Positions 20,876-33,408 of a stretch of 64,000 bases of DNA are shown piece after piece. The position numbers and the translations under genes were made by a program. The stretch's first letter is position 1. Each line of letters opens with the position of its first letter. The notes beneath the pieces are model-generated. The model was not told where the DNA came from. It saw nothing but the letters and a program-made list of their open reading frames with translations, and did not search any database. The stretch is from Prunus persica (lineage: Eukaryota > Streptophyta > Magnoliopsida > Rosales > Rosaceae): NCBI RefSeq assembly GCF_000346465.2, contig NC_034014.1, forward strand, positions 28,064,076-28,128,075, written 5' to 3'.

Positions 20876-22860
20876 ATGTTCTTGTTCGATTGGTTCTATG
20901 GGGTTCTTGCATCGCTCGGCTTGTGGCAGAAGGAGGCCAAGATCTTGTTTTTGGGTCTCGACAATGCTGGCAAAACCACGTTACTTCATATGCTTAAAGA
21001 TGAGGTTTTTCTTTCGTTTCTATTCTCTTCATAAATTCGTGTACGAATGTTTTTGGGTTTTGGTGCTTTTGATTGCGGTGAAAGTTATGATTTTTCAATG
21101 CTTCAATGATCTTTCGGAATTATTGGTATTTCGATTTCAATTGAAATTTTTATTCTTTATTCGCTTTTAATCAATGCGGGGTCTGTTTGATTGCTGGGAA
21201 AGTGAAGGAAATGAAAAGATTGACCAACTGAATAGTTTTGAGAGTGTAGTTGTTAATTCTTATAGAATTGAATAAAGGATTTGAGCTTGACCTGAACTTT
21301 TTTATGATTATCTGTAATTCCTATGATTTTGGGTAGGATCAGAGCCTACACTGAAAATTATTGAATGATGAAGTAGAGTTTAAGACAGTATTGACCGACT
21401 CAAATTGTAATACTTTTGTATGAAGAAAAAGGAAGAAACAAATTTACTCTTGTCACTTGCTTTGATATTTTTGTGATAATTAGGATGGAATTTGATTTTC
21501 TGATTCTGGGTCTTGGTGGTGATGGATTATTGCAGAGATTAGTTCAACACCAGCCGACGCAGTATCCGACATCAGAAGAGTTAAGCATTGGGAAAATCAA
21601 GTTCAAGGCTTTTGATTTGGGTGGACATCAGATTGCTCGCAGAGTTTGGAAAGATTACTATGCCAAGGTATTGTTGATGATATAATGTAAGAGGTTACAT
21701 TGATATACCTGTTATATGGCAACTGGTTTTTGTATATATGAACTGTTTGAGCTTTAGTATGCTCAATGAGAAGCTTTGTTCTTGTATTTGGCAATAGTGA
21801 TTTCTGAAGGAAAGATTCTAAGTCCCTGAGTGCATGGGGTTAAGTCTGGGAATGTTTGTGCCTCCATAATCCCAGATAAAAGTTTTTAGTGTTTATCTGA
21901 TTCATGGGAGGCCGATATAAGTAATGGTAGTTCGCTGATAGCACCTTTTGTGTTTAGAAGGTATGCTAATAGTACCTTACCATACATCCTTACTTTGCAA
22001 TTTTCTTTATCTGGATTAATAATTGGTTAACTACAAACAGATTCCTTATCAGAAGTGGGAATAAACCTTTGTCCTCGATGACTATGTTTCGAAATCACCT
22101 TGTTTCTTTTTGACCCATTTAAGGATTCTATTTTTTAAGGAGAGTGTATAGTAGAACCGGGAAGATGTAGTTAGGTATGTTATATAACGGTTATTCTCGA
22201 ATAAGGTCCTCAGATAGAGCTAAGTTTTCGAGCCATTGGAATATGAATGACTTAGATGCATTGAAGGATCTGTTTCTAAGTTGTTAGAGCATAGATTTAA
22301 CGGCTCTGAAACAGGTCCTTCGCAGAGGATATCTGATTGTTATGTACTTGACCATCTTTTGGAACCTTTAATTGGACAGATTTTTGGGATTTGAATTGTT
22401 GTCTTAAGAAAGAATGGTATTTCTGCTAATAAGTATTTGAGGGTTTATTTCAAGTTATGCTGGTTTTGCCTTGCTGCTTAATATTATGTTCTCTTTATGT
22501 TCATCCTTGGTAAATCCATTTTGTCTTTGTTCTGCAAAGGTGGATGCAGTGGTTTACCTAGTGGATGCTTACGACAAGGAAAGATTTGCCGAGTCGAAAA
22601 AAGAGCTAGATGCTCTTCTCTCTGATGAGGGGTTGGCCAATGTTCCATTCCTTATTCTGGGAAACAAGATTGACATACCATATGCTGCCTCAGAAGAAGA
22701 ATTGCGATTCCACCTCGGCCTGAACAACTTCACCACAGGCAAGGGTAAAGTAAACTTGACAGACTCAAATGTCCGTCCCCTCGAGGTTTTCATGTGCAGC
22801 ATTGTTCGCAAAATGGGTTATGGTGATGGCTTCAAGTGGCTTTCTCAGTACATTAAGTAG
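20876..22860 (+). CDS. SAR1: SAR1 small GTPase (COPII coat)
   Basis: Three exons (20876-21004, 21536-21667, 22540-22860) encode 193 residues, the standard SAR1 length. The N-terminal amphipathic membrane helix is [17 protein letters not shown]. GTPase motifs are P-loop GLDNAGKTT, switch region PTSEEL, DLGGHQ of switch II, NKID for guanine recognition, and the C-terminal [19 protein letters not shown]1 loads GTP at the ER through SEC12, inserts into the membrane and recruits SEC23/24 to form COPII vesicles for ER-to-Golgi traffic. The two-residue STAR-like hydrophobic start is conserved. All splice junctions are GT-AG and in phase; intron 2 is long (872 bases). Plants have several SAR1 copies, so the exact paralogue letter is not assigned. 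Confidence 0.97.
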
Positions 22861-23719
22861 GGAGCACCACAAAGTAAAGACTAGGCTTCTCACCCTTATT
22901 TGTTATTTCCAATTTTCGAGCTTTTATTGCTAGAGATATTTTGTCTATTTATTTTTTTTCATTAAATGACAAAACATATGCCCCGTCCATGTTATGATGA
23001 GCAAAAGTTGTTGATGATTTGTGGTCCCATTTTCACATAAGGCACCTTCTTTTCTTTTACTCACTGTCGCAGTCGGTATGAATGAAGAAAGACTCTAAGC
23101 CCAGTGTAAAGGGCCTTGGTTTGCAGACCTCACGTTCGAACACACATGGTACCTTGACAATGTGTGTGAAAAAACTTCCCATATCGTATGTATAAAAACA
23201 TAAATAAAAAATGAACGCTCATGGCAAAGAAGCTACATCAAAAGTTTTTTCTTTTCTCTCCAAGCCCATTGAGCCCAATTGGTGGATCCAATTAAAGAAG
23301 CACTTCCTTCAACTGACTTTTTACTAGAAGGGGAGGCACTTGCTGCTGGCTTGCATTATATTCACATCAAGCAATGAGTATTTTCTTTAAATATTAATCG
23401 AAATTAATTATTTATTTAGTGAATGACATAATATATTTCTCAGTTCTTACACTCAAAATGGAAATACCCAAAAAACAAGTACAAAGTTGGTGGCTTACTT
23501 ACCAAATTCACTCATCTAAGTCCCTTTGTTCCCAACCATTTTTTTGCTAGAACTATCTCAAACCACCAGACCAATCTCTCCTTTCGGTTTACCAAGTAGC
23601 CAGGGTGACCTCTCATGCCTTATTAAAAAGATAAAATCATCTGAACACCACAGTAGAACTCACATTACCATATTAAAAGTAGGTACACATCCAATTTTCC
23701 ATCTGCCACAACTCCTACA
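22861..23719. other. intergenic
   Basis: SAR1 3' region followed by AT-rich DNA and the promoter of the next gene. No gene or bounded repeat recognised. Confidence 0.45.
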
Positions 23720-24549
23720 ATGGCTTTTATTGCCCTCGTAACGTACAAGTTCCTCTGTTTCACTCTTGCTCTCATCGCTGTCTCTTGCTGCTACTCAGGT
23801 TATACTTCGTGTTCGTAACACCCTTGTACATTTTCTTTTCTTTTCATACCTGAATCTGATCGTGTTCTTATGTTTGTCTGGATATGTAGCAGGATATGCA
23901 GAGGAGAACCCGGCGCAAACGTTTGTGACAGCCTTAGCATGCTTCAACAATAAGTTTGTGAGTGTAAACCAACAACCATGTTAGCCAGTTCATTTTTTAA
24001 TATCTTGTTTGAAGCAAGATTCAGTTATTGTTTACAGGAACATCAGGTCTTCAATTTTATTTTTTTTCTGATCAATTTTTCTTTCGTTTTTCAATCAGAT
24101 ATATGCCGGTTGCGATGAAGCATACAGATTGAATGAGAGTGGGAACTTCAATGTCCCTCCTGAAGCAACTGATCTGTTTTGCCATGGACCATGTCTGGCT
24201 GAGACACAGCAAGTGCTAAATTGCGTTGATCACATGTTATCAGGCTTCGTTTTCAATAATAGGGCAACACTACCAGATATTAGAGGTGCACTGCGTGCTG
24301 GTTGCAGCTACACCAGCCAAAGAGGTAACAAATAAATAATACACAAACATTTATTAAATGCATAGCAAATGATAAATCGGAAACTTATATGGATTTATAT
24401 ATCTGCATGGTGTAGGAAAGTTCAATGGTTTTGGACCTTTTGGTGAGTATATACAAGGTGAAACGAGCAATGCACAGAAGCTACCAAATTTTAGCAGCTT
24501 TTTCACTTTCTTAATTGTTACTGGATGCTCTCTCTTCATCTTACACTGA
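23720..24549 (+). CDS. small secreted plant protein, cysteine-rich, probably GPI-anchored
   Basis: Four exons (23720-23798, 23893-23957, 24099-24324, 24416-24549) encode 167 residues. Residues 1-27 are a signal peptide (hydrophobic FLCFTLALIAVSCC). The mature part has cysteines spaced in ALACFNNKF, IYAGCDEAYRLNESG, FCHGPCLAET, VLNCVDHML and RAGCSYTSQRG. The C-terminus is a small-residue and polar linker then a hydrophobic end (FFTFLIVTGCSLFIL), as in GPI-anchored proteins. I recall a plant-only uncharacterised family with the same GCxEAYRLxESGNxNVPPEATD pattern; no biochemical role is known to me. Cell-surface location is an inference from the two hydrophobic ends. Confidence 0.8.
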
Positions 24550-25014
24550 ATGTACCAGGTACCACATTTGAAGTTGAAACCACACTATACATTTATGTGG
24601 GTTTAATGTACCACATGAACAGAGATATAGATTATCTCTAAGATGAAAGCTCTTGCATGTTCTAGTTTACAAGAAGTTCTTTAGTTGCTGTTTCTTTTTA
24701 TTTTTATGTTTCGGGGAAAAGACTTGGAAAACAACTACAACAACCATGCAACATTAAAAAGATTAAAATTATATAAAAAAACCAAAAATGAATGAAACCC
24801 AGATGTATTATGAATCGTGAGTAACTCTTCCCTTTTCCCTAATTCCGTATGTAACATCTTGAAAACTTACGAACTTACATTTTGTACAAGCCCGAATACC
24901 TAAATATTTGAGTGGTTCGTACAGTGCTGCGCTTAACTAAAGAACATAATTTGAAATGTAAACAACCACTTAGATTCAAAAAGAGGCTGCAAAAATTGAA
25001 TTGGCATGAGATGA

Positions 25015-27516
25015 TCACTTCTTGGTTGAACCGAATCCACCAAATCCCATCATAGCTGCAACGTCAGGATCCATTTCAGTTTCCTCTTCTACTACCTTCT
25101 CTTTCTGAAGCCAGGAAAGAAGATTCCGAAGAATTATTCAAAAAGAAAATATAAAATAAGCAACTGCAAAATAGTAAGTAAATTAACACAACAAAATTCA
25201 ACAAAAACGCTCCAACTTTGCCCCACAAACGTTAGTATTAAGAGTATCAATTCTACCAACCTTCTTCTCTTTCTTCCTTTCTCGACGCTGGCGCTTCCGC
25301 TCCTCCTCTTCTTGCTGCTGCTTCAAGATCCGCTCATCAAGATCTACAAGGGAAGGGAGAGAGATCCTTTTTTTTTTTACTCACCAGAATATAATATGAA
25401 CATTACATGTGAAATAAGTGATCTAAATCTCTAAAGGATTGATTCACTTCTCACTCTTTCAATGTCTTACCTTGCTCTGTGAAAGTGCCATCAGTTTTCC
25501 GCTTCTTGAGCTTTTCAAATCGCTCCTGAACCTGCATGAATTCAAGGCTTAACTCTGATATTCCCATGAAAAAGATTTTCACAAAGAACTTTCATTTTGA
25601 TCACCAATAAAAAGATATTTCTCATATTCCACCTGTTGGAGAGATGCCCGCTCTACCCGCATAGACATACCCAAAGCTCTTTGATCTAGAACAAAGAAAA
25701 TAACATTCAAAAGATAATAAGACCAAAAGGAAATAATCATAATGACAAAAGAAACATATTCATAAATGAATTCATATGATAACCATGTCAACGGACATTA
25801 CTTACGTTTCTTGCCATTGATATGATCCAAGTAGTTTGCAGAATCTTTTACAACACACTCACAAACTGAACAGAAGTATCCAGCCTGAAAATGAACTGAA
25901 TTAATCACAAAGTGCCAGGGGAAACAAAATGTTGAAATAACAAGACTAGAGAATAACAACTCATATCAGATCAACTAAAAAAATACCATAACCATACAGC
26001 GCAAGTACTATAACATTAATGTATTTTTCAGATAATGAAATTTATTACAATAGAGTGTTAGAAAGGTGAGCAGTAGTTTGTAATTGATGAGTAATCATTG
26101 CACCCAAATCTTGGGTTCACATGCTAGATAAGGATTCAGTAGGAAAGTTACACCAGCCACCTATCTGTAGCCACTGCCATCATGCTAACTAACGAGAGGA
26201 TACACTTTAAAGAGGAGGGGAGGGGGGAGAGAGAGAAAGAGAGATAAGAAATAAAAAGCCTTTGGTGAGCATAGTCAAATTGGGTTAACACAGTATGATG
26301 CAGTTGTAAGTATTGGCCATGGCATCAAATTAAAATAAACTGTCAGCAATAATTTGGCTATCCCGAGTAAGCTAAGTACTGAGTTAGGAACACAATGCAT
26401 GGATTCATTTTTCATACATAAAGTTCCTTAAATATTCATCCTTCACACAGAATGTGAAGCATCTTGAATGATAGCATTACTCATAAAAGTAATCATATAG
26501 ATAACGTGAAACTAAAGTAATTATACAACAGTCTGAATAAAGAAAGGGAAGAAACAAAAGCACATTCATGAACACAGTAAAGTAGAACACCAATGAGAAT
26601 GCAAATCGTAAAATTCAGTTAGGGATATTCAAATTTACCTGCTGGCTTAAAGGTGCTATTGGAGTAACAACCTGCAAAAACATACAACGAAATATTTATA
26701 AATAAGTTAAAGATACAAAAGTGATGAGAAACTTGTTATAATTATTTGGCAAGTATCAGAGCTTCAAGTAACAAAATATCCAATAAAACATCCTAAATAG
26801 GAACTTCAGAATAAAATGATTCATCGAGGGGCAAAACAGCATGGTTCTGAAGCAACTCAACTGAAGATAAAAGAAATGACAAATCTCATTTCTTTTCAGG
26901 AAACCAGCAACAAGGGAAAAAATACATCCATATACAACTATGCAATCCGAACAATAAAATGTTAACCTGTGTTTTCCCCAAGCGAGACTCGAGATCTACT
27001 TCATAATCTCTGTGCTTCAATGGCTTCCTTTGCACCGGCGGGCCTTTCGCTACACAGCAAAAATAAATAATAATTTCAGCTTATACTAAAGAAAACAACT
27101 TGAAGAGTGCAAAGAGACCAAGATAGAAGATTAAACAAACCCACATTTGGATTTATGCGGCCCCTCCTCCTCCTAAAGCACAAATGCAAAACACCCATAT
27201 TAGCAAAAAGCATATTACAAATTTACAAAAAACAACAAGCACGAGACTTTTCAAGGCACAAACCTGTCTTTCACGCTCACGAGCTCGCTCCAAGAACTCT
27301 TCTCGATCGAATTTCCTTCTGAAAGTATTATCTACTCCAGCGGCCTATACCAAAATAAAGTAAATTAATAAAATTTACTTCAAGATTAAAACTTTTTTCA
27401 TGCAGTTTCTACTTCTGAAATCAAGAACTAAGCTAACTATTCCATTGATTAATTCTGAGTGACCGAAAGTGAGGGTTTTGGAAAATTAAACTTACATTAT
27501 TGCTGGTGTTAGCCAT
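25015..27516 (-). CDS. SNU23-like zinc finger matrin-type splicing factor
   Basis: Ten short exons (27516-27496, 27344-27264, 27172-27145, 27049-26967, 26671-26639, 25884-25806, 25685-25633, 25531-25471, 25343-25261, 25104-25015) encode about 203 residues. The start region [15 protein letters not shown] is followed by [40 protein letters not shown], the matrin-type C2H2 finger (C87, C90, H103, H109 in [20 protein letters not shown]), [14 protein letters not shown], a charged coiled-coil-like segment and the tail [15 protein letters not shown]23 / ZMAT2 is a U4/U6.U5 tri-snRNP and B-complex protein in the nucleus needed for spliceosome activation. All junctions are GT-AG and in phase; exon 3 is only 28 bases. 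Confidence 0.93.
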
Positions 27517-27766
27517 GCCTGCCCAATTCAATCTTCGAGCTAAATTACAGTTCAACCCTCAAGGATGCAATTGAAATTTCAGAAACTCGGAAAGGTAGAG
27601 ATTGGAGAGAGGGGCTAATTAGCAGAGTATCGAATCCCCTGCGTTCTGAAGAAAAGGGGGAAGAAGAAGCTACAAAAGGCGTGACATATACGAGTTCAAA
27701 TTAATCAAATCGAGTATAAATTTTCTTTAAAAATAAAAGAATAAATTCCAGAGATAACACCAAATC

Positions 27767-27838
27767 GGGCGTTTGGTCTAGTGGTATGATTCTCGCTTCG
27801 GGTGCGAGAGGTCGTGAGTTCGATTCTCGCAACGCCCC
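27767..27838 (+). tRNA. tRNA-Pro (anticodon CGG)
   Basis: 72 bases that fold as a full cloverleaf. The acceptor stem is GGGCGTT with AACGCCC and discriminator C. The anticodon stem CTCGC/GCGAG encloses the loop TTCGGGT, giving anticodon CGG (proline). The T arm is GTGAG TTCGATT CTCGC. Internal A box TGGTCTAGTGG and B box GAGTTCGATTC are intact. There is no intron. It lies 250 bases upstream of the SNU23-like gene and on the opposite strand. Confidence 0.97.
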
Positions 27839-27844
27839 ACTAAA

Positions 27845-28470
27845 TTCTGTTTTTCTTCCCAGTCGTAATTTAATTTCTTTTATTAAAAAAAATGATTTTC
27901 TTTCATTATTTTTTGTTTTCTTTCTTGCATGTCTTAATCATTAGACATCCATATTTTTATTGTAGTGCTGGGCATGGCTACTTAATTACCCTCGTCTTTC
28001 TTGCTCATCTCCTTCTGCTGCAGTAGCAGGGGGCATGATCGCCATACCAGCTCCAATACCAGCAGCAGGGGCCGTGATCGCCACACCAGCTCCAATTGCA
28101 GTAGCCGGCTCCACATATTCATATTCGGATTCGATAGAGCAACCCTCGTCTTCTTTTGGAGAAGAATAATAATATGAGCATATACGAGTATATCTGAATA
28201 TTTGCCCTATTTTGTTTGACTTTGTATCAGAACTAGGTTTTCGTGTGACCTGTGCTTTGTTCTCCTTGTAATTTAAGTGCTCTCATCCCCTCATCTTCAA
28301 AAGGGGGAGGGAGAGTGAAAAAGATATATTTCTCATTCCCATGAAGATATTGCTTATTTCTTGACTACGACGACCCATTCTCTTCAGAGGGAGAAGAGGA
28401 GTGAAGAGAAGTTGTGTCTGTGTGAATTAGGTAAAGTAGATATAGAGGAATTATTCTTCACTTTGACTGT
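27845..28470. other. intergenic with a coding-like alanine/glycine-rich fragment
   Basis: On the minus strand about 28164-27982 an open frame reads SPKEDEGCSIESEYEYVEPA, then IGAGVAITAPAAGIGAGMAI, MPPATAAEGDEQERRG and a stop. Two near-copies of an ATCGCCATACCAGCTCCAAT unit lie in it. It may be a last exon of a lost gene or a chance frame. Nothing else recognised. Confidence 0.3.
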
Positions 28471-28479
28471 TCTTATCGT

Positions 28480-28681
28480 TGTTGTTGTTGTGGCCTTGCC
28501 TTTTGCCTTTGCTTCGGCCTTATTTACTGCAGTGCTCATATGATTTCTGTGTTCTGCGTTATCTACTACCGTGCTCACAGGATTTGTGTTCTGCCTTACC
28601 TATCGTCGTACTCACAGGGTTTCTGTGTTCTGCCATATCTACTGCCGTGCTCGCAGGGTTTCTGTGTTCTGCCTTATCTAT
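28480..28681 (+). repeat. minisatellite, about 40-50 bp units (left part)
   Basis: About four to five degenerate units of the type GCCTTATCTACTGCCGTGCT, CACAGGGTTTCTGTGTTCT. The last unit is cut at 28681 and resumes at 30324 after the inserted element. Confidence 0.8.
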
Positions 28682-30323
28682 TGTTGAGGCCCAAAAAATT
28701 CAGAGTTGGGCCCAAATGAATTCTCGGCCCAACGTAATGCCTTATTAAGAAAAGACTCGATTTGGAGCACGTGAAAGTTCGTCATTCACGCTTTCATGAG
28801 CCACGACCACATGCCATGCCAAATAAATATGCAATTTATCACGCTAAGAATTAAAGTGAGCTTATAAAAGGCACTGGCTCTACAAGCCCATGCTAATTAT
28901 TTCGTCAAGCATTATGTCTCTTTTCAAAGACGATAAAATTTAAGCACGCCAATCGACATGACATGCCAAACAAGAAATCATTATTTCACACCTAGCCATG
29001 CTACAAGCTTAAGTAGGCCCAAGCCACGTAAATGCCTGGGGCTTGCTTGAGTGGGTTGTGGTATGGATGGTAACGAGCTTTCATGAGGCCATTGATGAGC
29101 CGAGAAATGGAAGTTTTGGGCTGCTTGGGAGCCCCAAACCTCAAGCCCATTTCTTGAGCCCAAATATGTGGATAAGCATAAAGGAGAGAAAAAACCCAAT
29201 ACTTTAGGAAAAATTAGCTTATCATTTCAATAAAAATGGTCCATCACTTAGAAGGTTGGCCCATTCCCTTAATATACTAACCAACCACCTTAGGAAGGCC
29301 CAAATAGCCTAAGTGGTTTATAAAATATCCAAAAAATCTCCAGCACATGGTTTGAAATGAAACCACAATAGAAAACTAGGAGATATTCGTACGCTCGGGC
29401 TACTGGGAGACTCCAGTACATGGCCAAAGACAAACCCAATGCAAGCCATCAGCAAAACCAAAGGAAATTAGTACATGTAGGAGGAATACCCATTAGGCAA
29501 AAGCTCTATCCATTCTCCTTTCCTCTGCAGGCTCTAATAGGGAAACCAAGAAGAAAAACAGGTGGCGCCTCATCCCTATGGGAAGGTCCAGCCTCACAAA
29601 AACCTTGGAATCCCAAAGAGCCTGTGACCCATCCGCTCTGGTTAAAGAAATTTCACCAAAATGGAGTGAAGGGAAAGAAGCAAAGGAAAAGTGGGAATGG
29701 AGGATTGATAAAATTAGGGTTCGAAGTGCCTATAAAATGGAGCTTCTTCTACCCAGCAAAATCATCATCCAGAGTGCAACCAAGCTTTGTCAAGCAACTG
29801 AAAATTCACTCGATCCACATCCAGAGAGCAAGCTTCCTCTCTTGCTTCCAAAACCCAGCAATTTTGGGCTCTGCTCATCATTCTCCCCATATTTTTCCTT
29901 CATGGCAGACTGTTCTGTTACTTGACAGAGTTTTCATCAAGTTGCCAAAAACTACTCAACACACCTATTATTTCTCTCATCTCTCTCCCTCTCTTCAACA
30001 AACCCTCTTAGAATCATCTCCTCATTTCCTTAGAACCCCTGTCTTTCATAAGAACTCACAGCTCTCTCTCTCTATTTATGCTAACTCATGATTGCTTTGC
30101 TCTCATGACATAAGCCTCTCATGCCAAGCTAAGAAATTATCTGTAAGCACTTGTTGTTTTTGTTGGTGAAGGTAACCAGAGTGCTTCCTAAGGCTTCACT
30201 ACCATTTCGAAACATTCTTGGGGCCTGATTTTTGAACTCAGGCACATGGGGTAATTTCACCTGTTTCTTTTTTCGGCAGCCCAAGCCCATTCGTCAGGCT
30301 GCTGGAATAAAAATAACCCCACA
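28682..30323. mobile_element. probable solo LTR (1,642 bp) inside a minisatellite
   Basis: The segment starts TGTTGAGGCCC and ends CCCCACA, so it has TGT...ACA ends typical of LTRs. The 5 bases before it (TCTAT, 28677-28681) and after it (CCTAT, 30324-30328) differ at one base and fit a target duplication. Removing it rejoins one minisatellite unit (GCCTTA-YCTAT-TGTCGTGCTC). There is no internal coding region, primer-binding site or second LTR, so a solo LTR left by recombination is the simplest reading. The 223-codon plus frame at 29420-30091 has no recognisable domain. Confidence 0.75.
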
Positions 30324-30400
30324 CCTATTGTCGTGCTCACAAGCTTTCTGTGTTCTGCTATGTGCCCTATTCTTAGGGTTTGCTTTTGTGTTTCCGCTGC
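30324..30400 (+). repeat. minisatellite (right part)
   Basis: Continuation of the unit broken at 28681: CTATTGTCGTGCTCAC, AAGCTTTCTGTGTTCTGC, then a more degenerate copy (CCTATTCTTAGGGTTTGC). Confidence 0.75.
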
Positions 30401-30613
30401 GAACTTTACTTTAGTTTGTCACTTGTTTCACTTATGGTTGACGAAAAGACCTTCTCTACAATTGGTGCTTCTCAAGTATAGTGTTCTATGAATCGTTTGT
30501 CAAGTTGGGCATACGAAATATCTATACCCTTAAGTTTAGCAATTCTTAGCCTTTATTACATATTGTACCACATCAGTTGAAAATATATATTTAATTCATC
30601 CACATTCTATATA

Positions 30614-30905
30614 CTAGCCCCTTGGCACATGCTCATGCATGGGTAGTCATTTTCTTTTTTCTTTTTTCTTTTATTTTTAGAATTAAGAAAATATAACATG
30701 AGTAGTTATGTTCCATAAAAGTATGACATATTATCTGATTTTGTTTTTATTTTTAATATGAAAAAAATGTGAATTTATCATATTATCCTCATTTAATTAA
30801 TAATTTCAATACTTAATATTTGAATTAACCAATGGCATTTTCTAGTATTTTGAATGTTTCACCATTCTATGTCTTTTGCTTTATATATATATATATATAT
30901 TTATA
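30614..30905 (-). mobile_element. degenerate Helitron-like relic
   Basis: About 290 bases sharing body sequence with the two units at 61727-62310 (ATTATCCTCATTTAATTAAT, TTTCACCATTCT, TGTCTTTTGCTTTATATAT). On the minus strand it ends with a weak hairpin (GCATGAGCATG) followed by CCAAGGGG and CTAG before T, as for a Helitron 3' end. The hairpin is decayed compared with the distal copies. Confidence 0.55.
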
Positions 30906-31590
30906 ACAAAATATAAAATATTTTTTAGCTTTAAACTAAAGTTTGTCATTGGAACAGACCGGAGCCGGACCTTATAGGCTTTTAAAATTTTTTAGGCCTG
31001 GCCACCATGGGCCTAAACGAGCAATGCCTTCATTTTTCCCAAATCTTTTAAATCCTTTGTTACAAATTTTTAGACCAACATTGAAAAAGTAATTTAATTC
31101 ATAAAATGTGCAAAACAAAATAAAAAGTTTATTAATTCAAATGGCATACTACATTATTTCAATTAAATTAAAAACAAAGTTAGGGAGTGCATCATTATAA
31201 GATGCGATTGCAAGTAATTTATATATAGGATCCATAATAAAAGCAAAACTAAATATAGGAGAAAAGTTTCCAAATATTTATCAAACTTTGTCTTCATAGA
31301 AATGTAAGCATTTCCAATTATTGGACAACTAAAGTATTTTTCTACACTATTGGGCCAATTTTATTGTTCTATTTATTATTTATTTTATTTATGGGCAGGA
31401 GGGGCCAATCGGGCCTAAACATCAAGCCATGTCAAATTTGGCCCATCTGGCCTTGGGCTACCCACTTTGGCCCATGAGTAGCAAGCCAAATGGTGTTTCC
31501 TACTTTAAACTTAAAAAATATTCAAATTAATGTTAATTTCTATATTTTTGTTTGTTTGTTTTTATCATGAATTGTATTACACTTATAGTG
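30906..31590. other. unclassified AT-rich stretch
   Basis: No gene recognised. Two short GC-rich islands (near 30960 and 31400) repeat GGGCCTAAAC and TGGCC-type motifs and may be ends of an old insertion. Confidence 0.35.
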
Positions 31591-31671
31591 TTAGGACTCA
31601 AGATCCCACATTGGAAAAAATATATATATATATATATCATATAATAGTTTAAGTGCTCTTGAACACCTCTT

Positions 31672-32391
31672 TGTTACTGTTTGTGCAAATAATCTCACGG
31701 GAGAATATTCGCTTCTAGATCCTTCAACCTTCGATCTTCCTTCTCTCTCTTCCTCGATTCCTGTAAAAAAGACTGGAGTAAATAGACCACACCCGGGGGG
31801 TGTTGGCCAAAGGCCCTCCGATGCCTAAGTTAGTTCGAGTGTTTGTAGGAAAACAATAGCTAAGCAAAGGGTACGGAGTTTTATGTAGGGTGTAAACCGG
31901 GTGGCCGGAGCCGTGTGTGGTGGCCGGAGCCGTGGGGAGAAAATATGGAGAGTGGAGAGGGAGAGAGAGCTTCGGGTATTTTTCTCTGGTATAAGGAGTA
32001 GGTTTAGATGTAGGTTTAGATGTACCTTGAATGATGAATGAGGTCGTCTATTTATAGGAACCTCGGGGCTAGGGTTTCGTAGGAATCCAGTTGGGCCTGA
32101 TAATATCTGAATTAAATATATATTATCTCTTAAGAAGATAATATCTGAATTAAATGATATTATCTCTTAAAAAGATAATATCTGATTTAAATGATATTAT
32201 CTTCTCTTTATTAGGATAATATCTTAATTAATGATATTATCTCTTTAAATAAAGATAATATCATATTAATTAAGATATTTATCCCAATTAATTAATTAGC
32301 CAGATAAACTGGTTTAATTAATTAATTAAAGAGATAATCTTCTTTTCCACGTGGCGTGCCCTGATTAGAGACGAAAATATATGCTCCCACA
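31672..32391 (-). mobile_element. candidate LTR on the minus strand
   Basis: Read on the minus strand, the segment begins TGTGGGAGCATATATTTTCG just after a purine-rich AGAAGCTGGGGGCATT, has a TATA-like TATAAATAGACGACC near 32055, and ends GCACAAACAGTAACA. TG and CA ends, a polypurine-like tract and a TATA box fit a 3' LTR. No partner LTR or target duplication was found; the flanking five bases do not match. Part of it is a palindromic GATAATATC array. Confidence 0.45.
32097..32290. repeat. GATAATATC palindromic tandem array
   Basis: Five degenerate units of about 37-42 bases, each starting GATAATATCTGAATTAAAT and continuing into its near-complement GATATTATCTCTTA. It lies within the minus-strand LTR candidate. 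Confidence 0.75.
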
Positions 32392-32399
32392 AATGCCCC

Positions 32400-33400
32400 C
32401 AGCTTCTGCATGGCGCTTGGCAAGTTCTATTCATGGATTCTTAAGAATTGATATTCCACAAAAGAGGCGGTTTCTATAGGCTCGATTAATACTTGACTTC
32501 TGTTGGGCTGGGCTGGCCCCAGTTACATCCCGGCTGAGTACACTAAATTTACAATTAAACCTTTGTTTGACCAAGCCCATTGCCCTCCCTAAACTAGACG
32601 CCTCACCTCTTATTGTACACTCTCATTATAGCTTCTCTCTATACAACAAGCGATATTAGAGAAATGGGGAAGTGAACTTAAGACTTAGACTGCAAAGATA
32701 AATACATTTAACTATTTTCAATTACAAGTCCCTTACAAAAACTTACTTACTTTGAATTAAACAAAATATCAAACATGCCAATAGGTCTAGCCTAGTGAAA
32801 ACGGACTTTGTCTTGCATGCAGACGAGTGACCAAATCCTAAATCCTAAATCTCGTGACACTTTAGTAGTGTGTGTGAGAAACAACCTCTAGTTTAGACTT
32901 TTTTTTTTCTTTTCAAAAGATCAAATATATATTTATTTATATATTTGTATAAAAATGGAAGATTAAAGGGTCGTCCAACATAATAGCGTTTTGATCTGGA
33001 AGAAAGTTAAAGAATTAGAATTGTTTAATTTTAGTTCGACAACCAAATCACATCATAATAGGCACCATTTGGTATTAATTCCCCAAGACGAGAAGAAGAA
33101 GTCATTTTCTTCTTCCTTTTAAAAAATAACAATAAAAATTTCATTTTTTTATACTTCACAGATTTTTTTTTGATAGTTTTCTCAAAAAAGAAAATAACTC
33201 ATAATTCAATATTCAATAAGAATGCGAAATACGACATAAAGGCACAAACATTCTATACGACTGGCGCTCAGGCGTATCGCGGGTAAATAATGACGCGATA
33301 AAAATTAAGTGGCGTAGCTTTCAGTTTACGTTGGAAAATCATTTTTTATTTTAACTTTAAAAAAAAGAAAAGAAGCCAAAAGCCAAATACAAGTCCAACA
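32400..33400. other. intergenic upstream of PDI
   Basis: Possible retroelement internal remnant at the left, then AT-rich DNA and the PDI promoter. No gene recognised. Confidence 0.4.
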
Positions 33401-33408
33401 AAAGCGAG

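Noticed and set aside
28682..30323. Plus-strand frame of 223 codons at 29420-30091 as a gene
   Set aside because: It lies wholly inside the probable solo LTR, has no recognisable domain, signal peptide or conserved motif, and overlapping frames are similarly long by chance.
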